Shown here: piece after piece, positions 34,267-47,308 of the stretch
How positions within the stretch are numbered: position 1 is the first letter of the stretch
Layout of the letters: every line of letters starts with the position of its first letter
The notes under the pieces: generated by a model
What the model saw: the letters and a program-made list of their open reading frames with translations, nothing else
Databases searched by the model: none
Told to the model about the DNA's origin: nothing
Position numbers and translations under genes: made by a program
Assembly (NCBI RefSeq): GCF_000516985.1
Contig: NW_006917094.1
Location: 2,914,001 to 2,978,000 of the forward strand
Source of the DNA: Pestalotiopsis fici W106-1
Lineage: Eukaryota > Ascomycota > Sordariomycetes > Amphisphaeriales > Sporocadaceae
DNA length: 64,000 nt
Direction of reading: 5' to 3'

Positions 34267-36053
34267 CTACCATTCATACTCGCCTGACGCTTTGTGGAAG
34301 ACATAGTCTTTGCCATTCACACTAAGCACGCCGTCCTTGAGCACACACTTCCTGTATGAATTGTTAGCAGCCGTATGATACTTGTAGATGTGGTGGGGAC
34401 CCATAATGTAACGCACCACTTGTTCTTGACTCGCTGGACCTTATCATACATGCAAAGCATGATTTGACCGCCATCATCGTCGTCATCATCATCTTCTGCG
34501 TTATCATCTGAGTCGTCAAGGTCCGAGTTAATGGCATCTTCGTCCTCTTCAGACTTGACATCATCATCCCCACCATCGAAGCGTCCAGGTCCAGAAGTCG
34601 TTTTGGTGCGATGGTAAGATACATCAGAACTCTTGGCGGCACGCTTGAGCGGCACCATCAGCCCACCTCCCTCCATAGCCTTAGCTCTGGCCTCAAGCTG
34701 TGCATGTAGCATACGGTCAATCTCAACGCGGCCGAGCTCCGTGGTCTGGCCTGTGGCATCTTGGTGGACGAGGACAGCTTCCTCAGCTGCGCCATCGAAT
34801 TGGGATGGTGCGGGCTTTGGAGCATTGCCGTTCTGCACAGACTGCTGCGCACGCTGTTGGGCAGCCATTTGCTGCTGGTATTGCTGTGCAGCTGCATTGG
34901 CCATCTGGTTGGGACGTGGCTGCTGTGGCACTGCCTGGCCTGCAGGACGCGGTGGAACCGGGTACTGAGGTCTGTTGGATGCTGAGCCGATGGACTCTTG
35001 AAGCTTGTTGATCGTAGCATCAGCTCTCGAGCCATACTGAGTCTGGAGGTTGTTAATGACACGATCCCGAACTTCAGGATTGGAAAATTGCTGCTGCATG
35101 GGCATCTGCTCAAGGCCGGGCTCCGTCTTAATACCGGGCTCGTTCTTAACACCATTGCTTGGCTGGGCGTATGCCGGAGCACCTTGGTGAGCAGCTTGCT
35201 GCTGCTGAATGCCAACTCCGTTGGCAGCATTGACATCCTGATGAACAGGAGCGGGCGCAGAAGGCTGCTGTGGAGGGGGCGCCGCAGCTGGTGCAGGCGC
35301 GGGAGGATCAGGTTTGGGATCCCAAGGGAAAGCTGCAAGGTTCTGTGCCGAGAGTTTCTTTTGCCAACCCTATAGTCTTCATGTTAGTATCATGAAGGCC
35401 AGAATCGAGTATTGAGCATATTCAAACAATGAGCAGCTTTTGGACGTAGCATCGGTATTTGGGTGAACATGATGAGGAGGCAATGATGAGTTGCGTATGG
35501 GATGTAAGCACGAAGAGCCAGGTGCCGTCAGCTGGCCAGACCGGCAGGCAGGCAGCCACCCAACCAAACCAGCAGGCAATTTTATGACTCAAGCGGAGGA
35601 CAACTTTTTAGCGGGGAGGAAGCAGGCATAAAGACCCAAATAGCGGGTGTCTGCCCCTCCGCGCGACCAGCCGTCTCCAACACTCCCCGTACCTCGAGGA
35701 CGCCCACTGGTGCAGTGCAGCCTACCCCTTCTTCCAAACGGCGACAGTGGATGAAGACTTGGGGCTGACATGGAACAACAAAGATTCACAAGAGGAGCAG
35801 TCCAAGAGTTTATTGCGGATTGCTGAATGAGGGGAAACGCAAGGAAATAGTGGATTGAAGAAAAGGGAGGTGAAATGTTGCAAATCCATGGGGAGGGGCT
35901 TGTGGTTGGCGCCTGTTGTGAAGGATTGCTTACCAGCTTCAGCTCCTCCAGTATGCTCTCATCTACGCCGTTCTCCTCGAGATCGACGCGCGAAGAGTCC
36001 AGAACATCTTCAATGATCTGCTGGTAGATCTGGCCGACTTGGGAGTTGGACAT
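34267..36053 (-). CDS. TOA1: TFIIA large subunit (alpha/beta)
   Basis: TFIIA binds TBP and stabilises it on promoter DNA for RNA polymerase II. There are three exons: 36053-35934 (40 codons), 35369-34417 and 34351-34267, for 385 aa. The N-terminal four-helix-bundle region is split by the first intron (VGQIYQQIIEDVL ... EELKLGWQKKLS). A long Gln/Pro/Ala-rich linker follows (about residues 60-250). Next comes an acidic run (DDSDDNAEDDDDDDDGGQ) and the beta-barrel domain MLCMYDKVQRVKNKWKCVL, ending GEYEW. The last exon is needed to complete this barrel. The first intron is 564 nt, far longer than others here; the second is 65 nt. Linker length and the acidic stretch before the barrel match yeast Toa1. 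Confidence 0.93.
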
Positions 36054-38430
36054 ATTGACGGTGGGTTTGTAGGTTGTCGTCTACGTGGAGGTGTTGCATG
36101 AACTGTCGGGTGCGACCGAGGGGAGCTTTTACAGCTTTTTAAATTTTGTATTGTTCTTTCGCTTGTCCGTCGATTGGCAGTCTCGTTTGCTGTCTGTCGG
36201 GATACGCCAAGAAGGTTTGTTGTAGTCACCTTGAGGGCGCAAAGTCGTTGTCCGGCGGCAAAAGGTTGTTTGGTGGTTCTGGACGCTATTCCCCCCAACT
36301 GGCGCACCAGACGCACGCTCTTGCCTACTTTTCACCCTTAGGACCCTGCGCGCTGAGGCCGTGAGTGCGGGAAAGTTCACTCAAAGATCGGGCCGGTCTG
36401 TTTGTTTGCCTTTTGATTTGTTCGCAATGTTCCTGCACCCTGACGCTGAGATGTCGGTTGGAATGCGGTTGATGTCGGCAATGTTGTAGATTGCGAAGTT
36501 GGCTTGGTCATCCTAGTTCTGATGTAGAGCCAATGCCGAAGTGGGTCATATGTCACGTGCCTTGTTGTCAACGCCGGGCGCAATTGATGTGCCTGTAGTG
36601 TACGAGGTAGCGCCCGGAACCAGACCTGTTGGGTAGGTGCATAGTATTTTACAAGATCAACGTTGGAACTCCTACACTCATTTGTCACGGTTTTCGCCGC
36701 TGATATTGATTCAATACATAAGTAATACCTAGATTATATATATGTGTGTTGAATACGCACAGTTTTGAGGTGATTGTCCTGCTTGCGTTTCACGGCTAAA
36801 AATCGACCAAGTCACGTATGAACCCGTGCAGACTTTACTGAACATGCCAACGAGCACCGTGCAAAATATCAAGGAGTTCCTGCCAGTCACCGACCTCTTG
36901 AGACATCAAGTTAAACCATGACTTGAAATTCACATACGAATTGCCGTGAAAATGACACAAATTCTGGCTTTCTCTTTCAAGATCTCTTGGGAGAGATGCT
37001 TACAATGCTTTTTTTACTCGTTGTGTTCTATTGAATGATTCCACTTGTCATCCCAGAGATATAATAAAGAAAGTCTTGATGAAAGTACGTCTCGCAAATG
37101 ATGCTCATAAAGTTTACTTGTTCCCAACTTACGCATGACTTCCTGTCTCCGTTCCTGCCTCCCTAGAAACTTACATAGATATGTATTTGTGTACACAGAT
37201 ATTGAAAAAAAAAAAATCAACTGTATGGTATGTATTTGAATCAAAGGGGTCGTTTCATTTCCATTATAGAAAGGAGGAGCACAAGCATAGCCCAAACAAG
37301 CCCATGTTGATAAACGTTGAACCAAATGTGCTCTATTCACGTTGGCAGATGAATATGCAAATCGGTGACCTACCTGAAACAAATGCGACAGTAACTACCT
37401 CCAAGGGGGTCGCAATAGTGTCTACTACGGCGAAAGATATATAAGTTTCACATTGACATGGCATACCTGTATGAGTCAAGGAATTCGAGGTTTACATCGG
37501 TGTCAATATCGAATCAAGGTCCTCGGGTGTGAAGTACGAGAATAGAATAGACTCTTGCAGTTTTAGTTTTTTTTTTTTTTTTTTTTTTTGATTCTTTGTC
37601 TCATTCGCTAAGTTCCCACCCGTGATATAAAGATTCGAGACGAAGGAAACAAATTGTAGGATAGGTAGAATTGCATTCCAGCCAAGTCAGTAACTTGTAT
37701 AGGCAGCACGGACTACAGTATATCTTGATGCCTCGGAGCCTCGGTTTGATATAATCGAAAGGAAGCTGAAATGTATGATAGTCTAAATGTAATACTGCTA
37801 ACGGCGGCAGAACTAATGAATTGGAATACACACTATTTTTCTTCTCTTTCTTCTCTCTGTCTCTTTTTTTTTTTTTTTTTTTTTATCAAGACACGCAGGG
37901 TAAAAATCGTTCATATATGTAATTGGTGCCAGTGTCGTAATTTTTAAGACGCGGATTACTGTTGACGAATGCACCACTGGTGATACTTGTCAAATCCGAT
38001 CACATTAAATTTGACTTGAGGCTTATTTGCTCTCAAGTCTCGAAAAGTGAAGTGAGTAATGCTAATGTAGTGTGTTAACTTTGAAGCTTCAATCATTCAT
38101 TGGCTCTATTGGTATGGACTTCTATCGAAATATTGATACAACCTCTGCTGCTGGCGCCGCATCATCAAAGTATAACCTGTAAACACTACTGCTTGTCCCC
38201 AATCCAATCTATAGTCGCCAAATTGGTATGATTTAGGGGTTGAACACATGAAAACGAGAAAGCAAAATGCCAACCAATGCCCCGGAACTCCTCAAGCAAG
38301 CCATTGAGATATGCAAGACTTTTCCCTATCGGCCACGCAGTATTCAAAACGCTTCCATCTCTTCACACGAAAAAAAAGAAAATAAGGGGCTACAGATTGA
38401 GCCAAATGTGGTACAACCGTATGCATGCTT
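36054..38430. other. Intergenic, nothing recognised
   Basis: 2.4 kb between the TFIIA start and the Rcf2 stop. A/T-rich with two poly-T tracts (37567-37589, 37864-37885). The 500 bp next to TOA1 should contain its promoter. No coding frame is supported. Confidence 0.5.
37567..37589 (+). repeat. Poly-T tract, 23 nt
   Basis: Uninterrupted T run. A second tract of 22 T lies at 37864-37885. Confidence 0.9.
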
Positions 38431-39171
38431 TTAATGGGCAGTCTGCTTCTCACCCTCCTTCTTCTCCTCGGAAGCTTTGGGCTTACGGGAAGCTTCCCGC
38501 TCCTGGATTCTGCGCTCCTCGGCGGCGACCATATCCTTCCACAGGTCCTGGCCCTCGTACTCCTCCTTGTGGATGCGCTTCTCAATCAGCTTCTTGTGCT
38601 CGGGGTCGTTGGGGTCAAGGACCTTGACGGTCTCCCAGCGGCCCTGACCACTGCGGGCATCCGATGTCTCAAAGGCGGCAGTAGCGACGAGGACAGCCAG
38701 CGTCAGACCCTGTGCGTACACACGAGCCTGTACGAGCTTCTGCGATGTCGACAGGTACTTGTTGCGACCGACCATGCCGAGAGCCAAGCCCATGGCAGCA
38801 ATCCAGGAACCAAAGACGATGCTGTAGCGGTTCTTGCGACCCCACTCCGTGAATCGTTCAACGGGTGTCTCTTGCTCGCGTGCAAGTTCGATAGCGCGCT
38901 CCGTCTCATCCTTGTAAAAGTTCATGGGGTTGTTGCGCATATGGAAGTCATTGGAATAGCGCTCGGCGTTGACAATGGCGCCAAACGTAGCCGACGAGGT
39001 GACCAGGAAGGAGCGGAAGGGCAGCGTCAATCCGCGGAAGGCTGGATACCGCCTCGATGCGCCCCATACTCCCACCATACCAAGGCCAAGGAACAAAGAA
39101 CCACCGATGAATCCGCCCTTCAGCACTTGGTTGTAGTGCGCCTGCTCTTCTTCCTTTGAAACGACCTTCAT
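38431..39171 (-). CDS. RCF2: Respiratory supercomplex factor 2 (HIG1-domain protein)
   Basis: Rcf2 is an inner-membrane protein that associates with cytochrome c oxidase and bc1-oxidase supercomplexes. This intronless gene encodes 246 aa from the ATG at 39171 (MKVVSKEEEQAHYNQVLKGG). The N-terminal half has two hydrophobic segments (about residues 18-40 and 50-66). The HIG1 domain spans roughly 100-170, with the segments RYSIVFGSWIAAMGLALGMVG and AQGLTLAVLVATAAF. The conserved NKYLSTSQKLVQARVYAQG loop lies between them. The C-terminal 60 residues are charged (Lys/Glu-rich) and probably form a soluble helix. Length and layout match yeast Rcf2 (224 aa) and its filamentous homologues. An opposite-strand 244-codon frame covers it and is an antisense shadow. 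Confidence 0.9.
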   Translation of the reverse strand: MKVVSKEEEQAHYNQVLKGGFIGGSLFLGLGMVGVWGASRRYPAFRGLTLPFRSFLVTSSATFGAIVNAERYSNDFHMRNNPMNFYKDETERAIELAREQETPVERFTEWGRKNRYSIVFGSWIAAMGLALGMVGRNKYLSTSQKLVQARVYAQGLTLAVLVATAAFETSDARSGQGRWETVKVLDPNDPEHKKLIEKRIHKEEYEGQDLWKDMVAAEERRIQEREASRKPKASEEKKEGEKQTAH

Positions 39172-42100
39172 GGTGTTGTTATGTTGTTGTGTCTTCTCGG
39201 GATGTGATGCTGCGGAATTTGCGCTTGGCAATGTAATATGCCCTGTCTCAGTATACAAGAAATGGGTTGGCTTGTGTGGTTGTGGTTGTGGAAATGCCGG
39301 GTTTGGATTGGAGGATCAATTGAGTGTCGTCAAAGGTCGCGGGATTTGAGTGGTGACGATTATTTTTTGGAGGCTCGAGCTACGGAGAGCTGACGTAACA
39401 AGGTAGTTAGGTAGTGTTGTCAAGTATGGTAGATTGAAAACTGATGACAGCCAACAGCTATGCGACCGTTGCGCACAATGTGCTATATATCAAGAACAAA
39501 GGTAATAGCTCGCGATTCGCGCTGAGTCAGTGTCTTCGACTTTGTTGGCCCGTCAGAATTAATCACCATGCAAGAACGATATTTTCTAGGAGCTTCCTTT
39601 GCTTGCAGGCTCCGGAAAATTTACAGTGAGGTCATCGACCATCGACCGAGAGTGGGCTGATGTCCTGGCTGTGACTTTCATATCCCGAGTGCCCGAGATT
39701 GGTCCGCCTGTCTTGCAGCTGGGGGTAAGCTTCAGAGCAGCTGGCAGAGTCTGTCGTGCCGCGCCGCCAGCTTGGGCTCGTCCTATTCTCGCCGTTTGCT
39801 CTCTCAGCTTCGGCGTTTGCTCGAGTTTTCTGAGGCGGAAGGGCTGGAAAGTTTATTCAGCTCCGGAATAAAGGTGATTGAATAGCCCTGTGCTATCGCC
39901 GAATGCCTTCATGTGTCAGATCGTCTATCCCGTACCCTACCCCGTAATTGCAATCCATCCCGGACTGCCATCAATGCATCTTCGCGCCGCTAATATAGGA
40001 CCAAGAGAATGCATAAGAAATTCATTCGAAGAGACCACCCAATATGCGAGTAGATGGTTATATTGGCGATCGTGGACTGCCTGAAGTAGCCACCGCGCTC
40101 CAAAGCGGCCCTTGAGCATGTTTACGACCATACATGCCAAGAGTCGATGCAAAAGAGAGTGCTGACCGATCCCTCGACGGATGGCTTTGTGGATATATCT
40201 GACGATAATGGCACCTTTCTTTCGAATTTTATCGTACGTCAATCTCGTACGGCAGATGTAAGACGCCAAGAAAAAGATTGATTCTATTTAAACGGGTCTG
40301 AAATAAGGCAGTAATAATGAAGGAGACATAATGAATCACGGCCTCTTAGAGTGTAATTCTTTGCAGAGTACAACATCCATAGGGAAACAAGCCAGAATTG
40401 TCTATCGAGTCCGGGAATTAAGCGGAAGAACGGCAGCAGTCTCGAGTCCTTTCACTGGATGACCACTACTCACTGGCTGTTCAAACCGATCCGCGCCGAG
40501 ATGGACTGTTTGGCCTCTATCCGTCTGTATCAGACCCAAGGTCACGAGAATGTCTTAGGTAGGACCCTGAGACCACATCGTCTATTCTACGACAAAGCCC
40601 GTAGCACTTGAATAGGCTAGCGAGGCTAGTAGTTTAATGTACGATGTAGAAGTCTGAAGATGTATATCGTACTACCCAGCAAAGACATGTGCACGAGGTT
40701 TACCTAGGGCTTCTAGAAATGTTCCATTGCTAAGGTAGGGCCGCGGCTACTGCGACTGGTTCGGCGCCTCGCGGTTTCGGCGTCAAGGGGGGCGAGTCTT
40801 GGCTGTGTGTTCCCAACACCAAAGGACACACAAACAGTCGAGTCGGACCTTTTCTGCCGGGGTTGATCTGTCTTCTGCTGCTTCCCTTCGGGGATTGCCC
40901 GGCACTTCCCAAGCGGGAGCTATCATGGCCTTCGCCGTCGCGCCTTGTCAAGCAAGGTCATCCTACCCGGTTCCTGGGCAAGATTCAAGGCAAGGCACCA
41001 TGGGGCCGCCCGCCCGTCCGTTCTATTGCTAATACCGGCGATGCTATTGAAGTGTTGATGAAGATCAAAATATTCTTTCTGCATACCACATGCTGGAACC
41101 TTGATCGTTCGGAACAATAGAGGTTCGGGTTGTCATTTGATGGCAAAGGTGGCAAGCCCGGAGATAGCCGACCCAGATCTCCTCTGGAGCCGCCCAAGCC
41201 GCCTGTTCAGGCATGAGTACAGATTAGTGCGCACGTGAGTAAGTACATTAACCCTACACGCATACATCCAAGAGTGCAGCGTGCCGCATGAATACCTTGC
41301 AATATTGCCGCTTCCTATAACCGACATTTAATATGGAGTTACCAGCCGGAAGTTTAGGGTGGCACATCTATTGCATGTCCTGGTTGTATCACACGTGATC
41401 GAAAGCGGGCTCCAGAGCCTCCAACCAAAACTGAGAAGAAGTATGCTTGGGAGGTTGCAGCTTTTGCCTCGAGATTCACTCTTGTTTGGGGCTTGTATTT
41501 TCCAGAGTAACCGAAATGCAAGAAGGCCTCGGCGATTAGGATAACGAGTTGCTTGCGAAGCTACGTAGATTTTCAGAGACACAAACCACAAAGACAGCGT
41601 CCGTGGGCTGTGACCGACTAGAGTAGTGTGTAGCTCGTTGTAGGTGACGGTGCCGTGCGTGAGGCATTGACGATCAGTTTTGTCCTACGTGTCAAAAGAG
41701 TCTTGGACTTGCCCTACCAGGAAGGGAGGCAACAATAAAGAGAGTAGTGTACACAATGTATGTGCTGGGAAGAACCTGGTATTCGCGAAAGCCGTTTTTA
41801 TTCTTTGCGGTCAACGAAATGCACCAAATCGCCAAGCGGGCACCCGCACCACCGCATGGCAATTACAAGGATAGTGGGGGGTGAGCCCCTTGCGCGGTAC
41901 CATTCGGAACCGCCCAATGTGGCTTTTTCAGGGTCCGTTTAGAAGCTTCGAATGTTTCTAGACCAGGGACCATTCGTCTGGGAGATATTGCAACGAACCC
42001 TGACCAGGCCCCTACGGAAGACCTTCCGCACCGCCGCTCATGACCGCGCCACGCGCAGCCTCAAGGCGGTGAGAATAGGAATTCTATAGGGCCGTCTCGA

Positions 42101-45100
42101 AAGGTAGGTAGGTAGGATTGTTGCGACACTATACTGGATAGGCAAAAGAGCTGCAACACGGCGGAAATTGGCATGCCGGCACACCCCTTAGACGATGATG
42201 TCAAACCGTCGGTCTGTTAGACCAAACCAGACATGCGAGACTCGGATGTGACAATTGGTCCGTCTGGCCTGTTGCGTTGCAAGGTCTGGGTAAATCTCGA
42301 GATATGTAAAGCACCAGTCAGTGGTACCTATCATGTCAAGCTCATTGAATTGACCAGATTGCCTGTTGACAATATACTTCTCCGCAATCGCAGGACCATA
42401 GCGTCTACTTTAGGGGATCAACTGGTCTAGATTCTAGAGCGTAGTGTACGTTTGTATAGCGACTAGACAGGACCCTGAATTCTTCGTGGCGAGGGCTAAT
42501 CAGTTGGTAGATCGATGGAAAAGGAATCTGAGAGAGGTAAGGCTGACGCATGGGCATAGTGTCGGGTGGTCGAGCAGAGTAAATGCAGTTAGATGAAGGT
42601 CACCAAGCGCGATAGTACGTTGGTGATTAGCATTAACAGAGACGCCGGCTGTTATTTGGCTTATAGCTCTTCTCAAAACGCTCGGTTCACGATAGCATCT
42701 GTTTCAATCGCCTGGCTTTCCTGGGCTGGGCTGCTGGTATATGGAGGCTCTTACTGAGCGAGTTACGGGCAGCGTGCAGTGCACTGGCAATTGGAGAAAT
42801 TAGCTGGGATTTAGGGATCTTCTCCAGAGACCCTGCACTGGACCCCAGAGGCGATGGATGTGGATCATGACATAGCGTCTAACCCACAGGGGGGGAAACA
42901 GGAATACTGATCACGCAAGCAAGCAAGCCAGTCCCGTTCTACTCCATCACGAGTGGTGTGAAGTCATCGTCAACAGGCAAAACCGACACCCAGCGAGCGG
43001 AGCGGAGCAGCAGAGAGGAGTCGGAAACTAGAAAACTGTGAGGATTGGATGGGACTGATTGACAGCGCGCGGAGTTGGCGGGTACTCCTCCCCCCACTAT
43101 TTGCGGCACTGGATTATTTGCAGGAGATCAACACATGCATTCACATTCTGCAATGACAGCATAGCATGGCAAATGCCAATCAAACGGATATGGAGTCGGC
43201 CGCTATAATCGAATTGGAACCACTGGCCGACTCACAGACCAAGCGAGGCCGCCTCGATGCTTACTTGTGATGTTGTAAATCGTGTAGTGCAGAGAAGCCG
43301 GGCCGGGCGTTTTGCATTCCAGGGGATTACTCAGGCTATAGCAAACAGCGAAAGCCAGTGTTGCACACAACTACCGCCACTTGTTGGTGATCCAACCGCA
43401 TCGCCGGTATTAGGGGCAAGGCTTCGTTCAGCTGCCGGTTGTCAGCTGTTCAGCTGGTACTGCATCGGTACCATGATGGCTCTTTTGGCTCACTAATCAC
43501 TGAGAATGATTCAGGTAGTATTGCGTTGTAGCATTATTTTTGCCTGATCTGGTATTTAGATCCTAGTGTATTGGCATCGCCGTCGATGAACATTTTGGCT
43601 CCGGCCTCTATTGAAACCGTCTCGTTCGATTGGCGCCACGGGCCAAAGTCGATGGATTGTTGGCCCAAGGTGTCCGGGATTCGATCGTCTATTTCACCAT
43701 GGTTCACCGGAGCGCGAGCTAGTTCATGGGCCCTTTTCGGCATGTATCATTGCCTACCATACCCACAAGCGCAGGCTGTCGAACTGTGAAGAGCCCCAAT
43801 GAGATCTCTCGACCCGCTAGCTGCATGAGCAAATGACTCAACGAGCATTCCTGTACCTATCCTAGCACAACTGACAAGGTCGGGGCGTACCGTGGGGAAC
43901 GATCGCGGTCTCTAGCCCGGAAGAAGGCATACAGGCGTCAGCACAAAGTTGCAGAGTCAGCAATATTACGCCTGGATAATATACACAGTACTACCACTAC
44001 TGCAGCAACTCATACAATGGAGGGGCGCAAAGCACCCGTGTTGGTTGTATCGAATATGATCTGAACCTTTGCCGTGCTGACATGAGCAAAGAAGTAGGGG
44101 CATGCGAAGTGGTGTGGCCATCGGCTTGGTATTCGTCGCGTCGAGTCATAACAATGTGGTATTCGGCTAGATTAGTAAATTTGGCGCTTGTCTATTACCT
44201 TGGGCCATGCTGCAACAACCTACAACCCACCTGGTGTTGTGTATCATTACCTAGATTCTCATGCTTTTACAGACCTCTAGGTAGATTCTATACTATGTAT
44301 GCGAGAATGCTGTCCGCAATCTACAATGAATAGCTGAGCTCGTCATTGAAGGCATTGCTCCGCACCAAGTGTTACAGCTTTGCCATCCAAACGTGTCGAC
44401 GAAGACGGTAAGGCACACAAACCACACATCCCTCCCCATAGACACCAAGTGCCAACTACACAATTGACTGCATGTGGTATATTGAGCATCGTGTAAGTCT
44501 TCCTACAGCCTCGACACCGCTTCTTTGTCTCGCTGTATTGGATGGTAGTATGCACTATTAGTATACGCAGGGTGCATATAGATTCGAGCAGTCTTTGCAG
44601 AAGACATGCGAATACTACAAGATTCCCCTTTTCTGCTGCATGAACGCTCAGTGAGTGATTATGATACATGGCTCAGCTCTTATCTCGATCGTGTTGCCTC
44701 CGTCAAGTTAGTGATCCCAAATGATCGTCAGCCATACATAAGGGCGGAGATGATCATGATGGGTATGATGTCGCTTCTTAAAGGCAGACCAGGGCCTGTA
44801 TCATCAAGACACCCATGGTTTCTTTTCGGGTGAACAACAAGGACCGCCAAGCCCAGTAACCCCAAACGATTCAGATAGCGTCCCTGTCGTACGCGGAACC
44901 TTTTCGATTGAATCCTAAGGTGTCGGCTTGCCTGGGTTGGCCTGAACGTGAAGCGAACAGCCTTATCCATTACAGCTCAACCATGCGGAAACTGGCATCC
45001 TTCACACCACTTCCGCGGAATCGGTGCATCCCCCCGGTCTTTATCGTCTGGGGACCAGGGAGCTTACAGCACACCCTACATTCCTTGGGTTCCGAAGAAG

Positions 45101-47308
45101 TGACACAATCAACTTGACTTTGGGTGCCTAGGCATGTTAAGTAGAAGCCGTTTGCCCGTCCGTCCCTCCATCCGTCTGCTCACAAAGGTGCAGGCCGGCC
45201 AAGCTTACCTACCTATTCATAAAGCCTGTAAGGTGCTACCTCAAGGTACCTACTCTGTACGTAGCCCATATAGTATGTAGGTACCAATCCAGCGATATAT
45301 GCATTGCGGATGGGAAAAGGTTGGCAATAATTGCTTTTTCCGACGGGAAAAGCACCATTTTCCCATGCTCGATTATTGCTTCTTGTTTCTACTTTTCCTG
45401 GGGTGCGCTGGCTTCAAAACAGCGGATTGGATGGCCCGCGCGGACGATTGGTTACTCAACTCTATACAGAGTACTGTTCTTATTACAGACAGATCACCTT
45501 GTACGGAAAGTACACTTGATTGATGACCCGACGGGACGAGAGAAAAGCAAGGGGCCGTGCAATATCATTTCATGAAGTACCCCGTACTGTTCATATTACA
45601 CGGGGCATCTTGTTTATTTGCCTTGCAGCAGCCGTGCGACTGAATTACTGCATGTCTGACTACTTTGACAACTTCACCTAGAGTCTGGTACTGCAACGCG
45701 TGGCTGTCTCCACACAAAGGTTACAAGCACATAAACACCAGCATCATCCCAAGATCAGCAAGACCCTGATTCTGCGGTGCGCCTTATCGACCGATTAGAA
45801 TTATGATAATATGGCCAGCCGCGCTGTCCTGATTACTGCTCTATTGATTATTTCATCTGAATCGGAGTAAAATCGTATCGGTTCTTCATTGGACTACTTC
45901 TCGGGAGGACGAGACGACTGTCGTCACGATCAGCAAACGATCTCCTGCTCGATTGTCCACCCCCGAGTCAGTGCGAGATCTTTCACCCAGCACCTTGCAA
46001 CAACTGAGTTAAACCCCATGTGGGCATATGCACCCTGTGCACCCTATGCAGCCACCTTAAACATTAGCGAGAACCGCTCTGGGAACAAGCACGCCAGCAT
46101 CTTGGTCGACATCAGTAGTAAATCGAATCAAACAGACAACAAACACATGAAGGCAGAGAGAACCCGTTGTGGTTGTCGATTTCCCGGATTCTGTACTAGC
46201 TAGGAGATAACCCGCTCTTGGAACTAATACAACACGACCACATAGACACCTAGCCAACCATCTACATATAGAGCTGCTTACCTCGTCTCGTTCGAGGGTG
46301 GCCAAGCGATCCAACAATAACCATTCCATTCGACTCCAAGCAAACGTCCAGTCCACTACCACTACCACTATTACTACTAGAGGCCTTTGGACCACTGTCT
46401 ATTACCTACCGAAGCGGACCCCATCTTCTCGTGCCTCTCTCCATTCTTGGAACTCACTTTTTTAACTGGACTCGTGGAGAATTCCTTGAAATCGGTCATT
46501 AAAAACCAACCTCCGTACACTACCTAGACGACCTGACATTAGTCAAGACCACCTGGGGCGCGTCTCCGTCACTTGTCTGCCATTACGTCCTAGTTAGCCA
46601 CCCGTTCGTGAAGGCTAGCCTAGTACCTAGTTGCCCAGAGGAGCTACGCACTACGACTTGCGTTACGGAGTTGCCCTCAAGCGGCAATAAACCACAACAC
46701 AAGGCACCCCTACACATTTACAATCCATGCAACACGACGTCTTGGATTTTCCTCAAGTCGCCAGTCCCATTTGTATCGCTCCTCTCGCCCCCTCTTCTGG
46801 CTGGGACATTTGGTCGCAGGTTCCATTGCACTCTCTAGTGTTCAATAATAGGCTTGTCTGCGGTGGAATTAACATCTTGTTGGGGTACCTTACCGGACCA
46901 TAATAAGCCTTGCACACATTTTTGTCATTACCGGCCGGCCGCCCGACTGGACCTACTACTACTACTACTACTACTACTTGCATCACACTTCCTCTTTTTT
47001 TTTCTTTTTTTTCTTTTTTTTTTTTAAGCACCAGCTGGGTCGTTGCAGCATTCACCCACCAACCAACCCTCTTCTAATTCATCCCATCCCAGAGATCTCT
47101 TTTTTTTTTGTTTCTCGTCATTATACTTTCACCCTGCCTAGGACATCTCTGGTTGATTGTTTGAATTATTATTTTTTGGATTGTTGTCTTGTTTAGGTTC
47201 ACCCATCCATTGAAAGGAAAGCTGCTGTAATAGTTGTTCCTTTTGGGCACCTTCACCCGCCACTACCCAATCCAAACCCCACAGAGCTAGTTGCTAAAAA
47301 GGTACATA
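39172..47308. other. 8.1 kb stretch without a recognisable gene
   Basis: Open frames are short (110 codons at most) and show no family motif on either strand. Features are the likely Rcf2 promoter near 39.2 kb, GTAC/TAGGTA-rich DNA, and a TAC/CTA trinucleotide repeat (46953-46978). A T/C-rich tract at 46980-47280 leads into the Sfp1-like gene and is probably its promoter and leader. Much of this could be an extended regulatory region or a long leader, as large upstream regions are common for fungal regulators. Confidence 0.45.
46953..46978 (+). repeat. CTA trinucleotide repeat
   Basis: About eight CTA units in the promoter side of the Sfp1-like gene, followed by a long T/C tract. Confidence 0.85.

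Noticed and set aside
38425..39159. 244-codon plus-strand frame over Rcf2
   Set aside because: It is an antisense shadow; the minus-strand frame has the HIG1 domain and the better start.
39937..40269. 110-codon minus-strand frame in the desert, first thought to be a transposase fragment
   Set aside because: No catalytic motif or terminal repeats were found.
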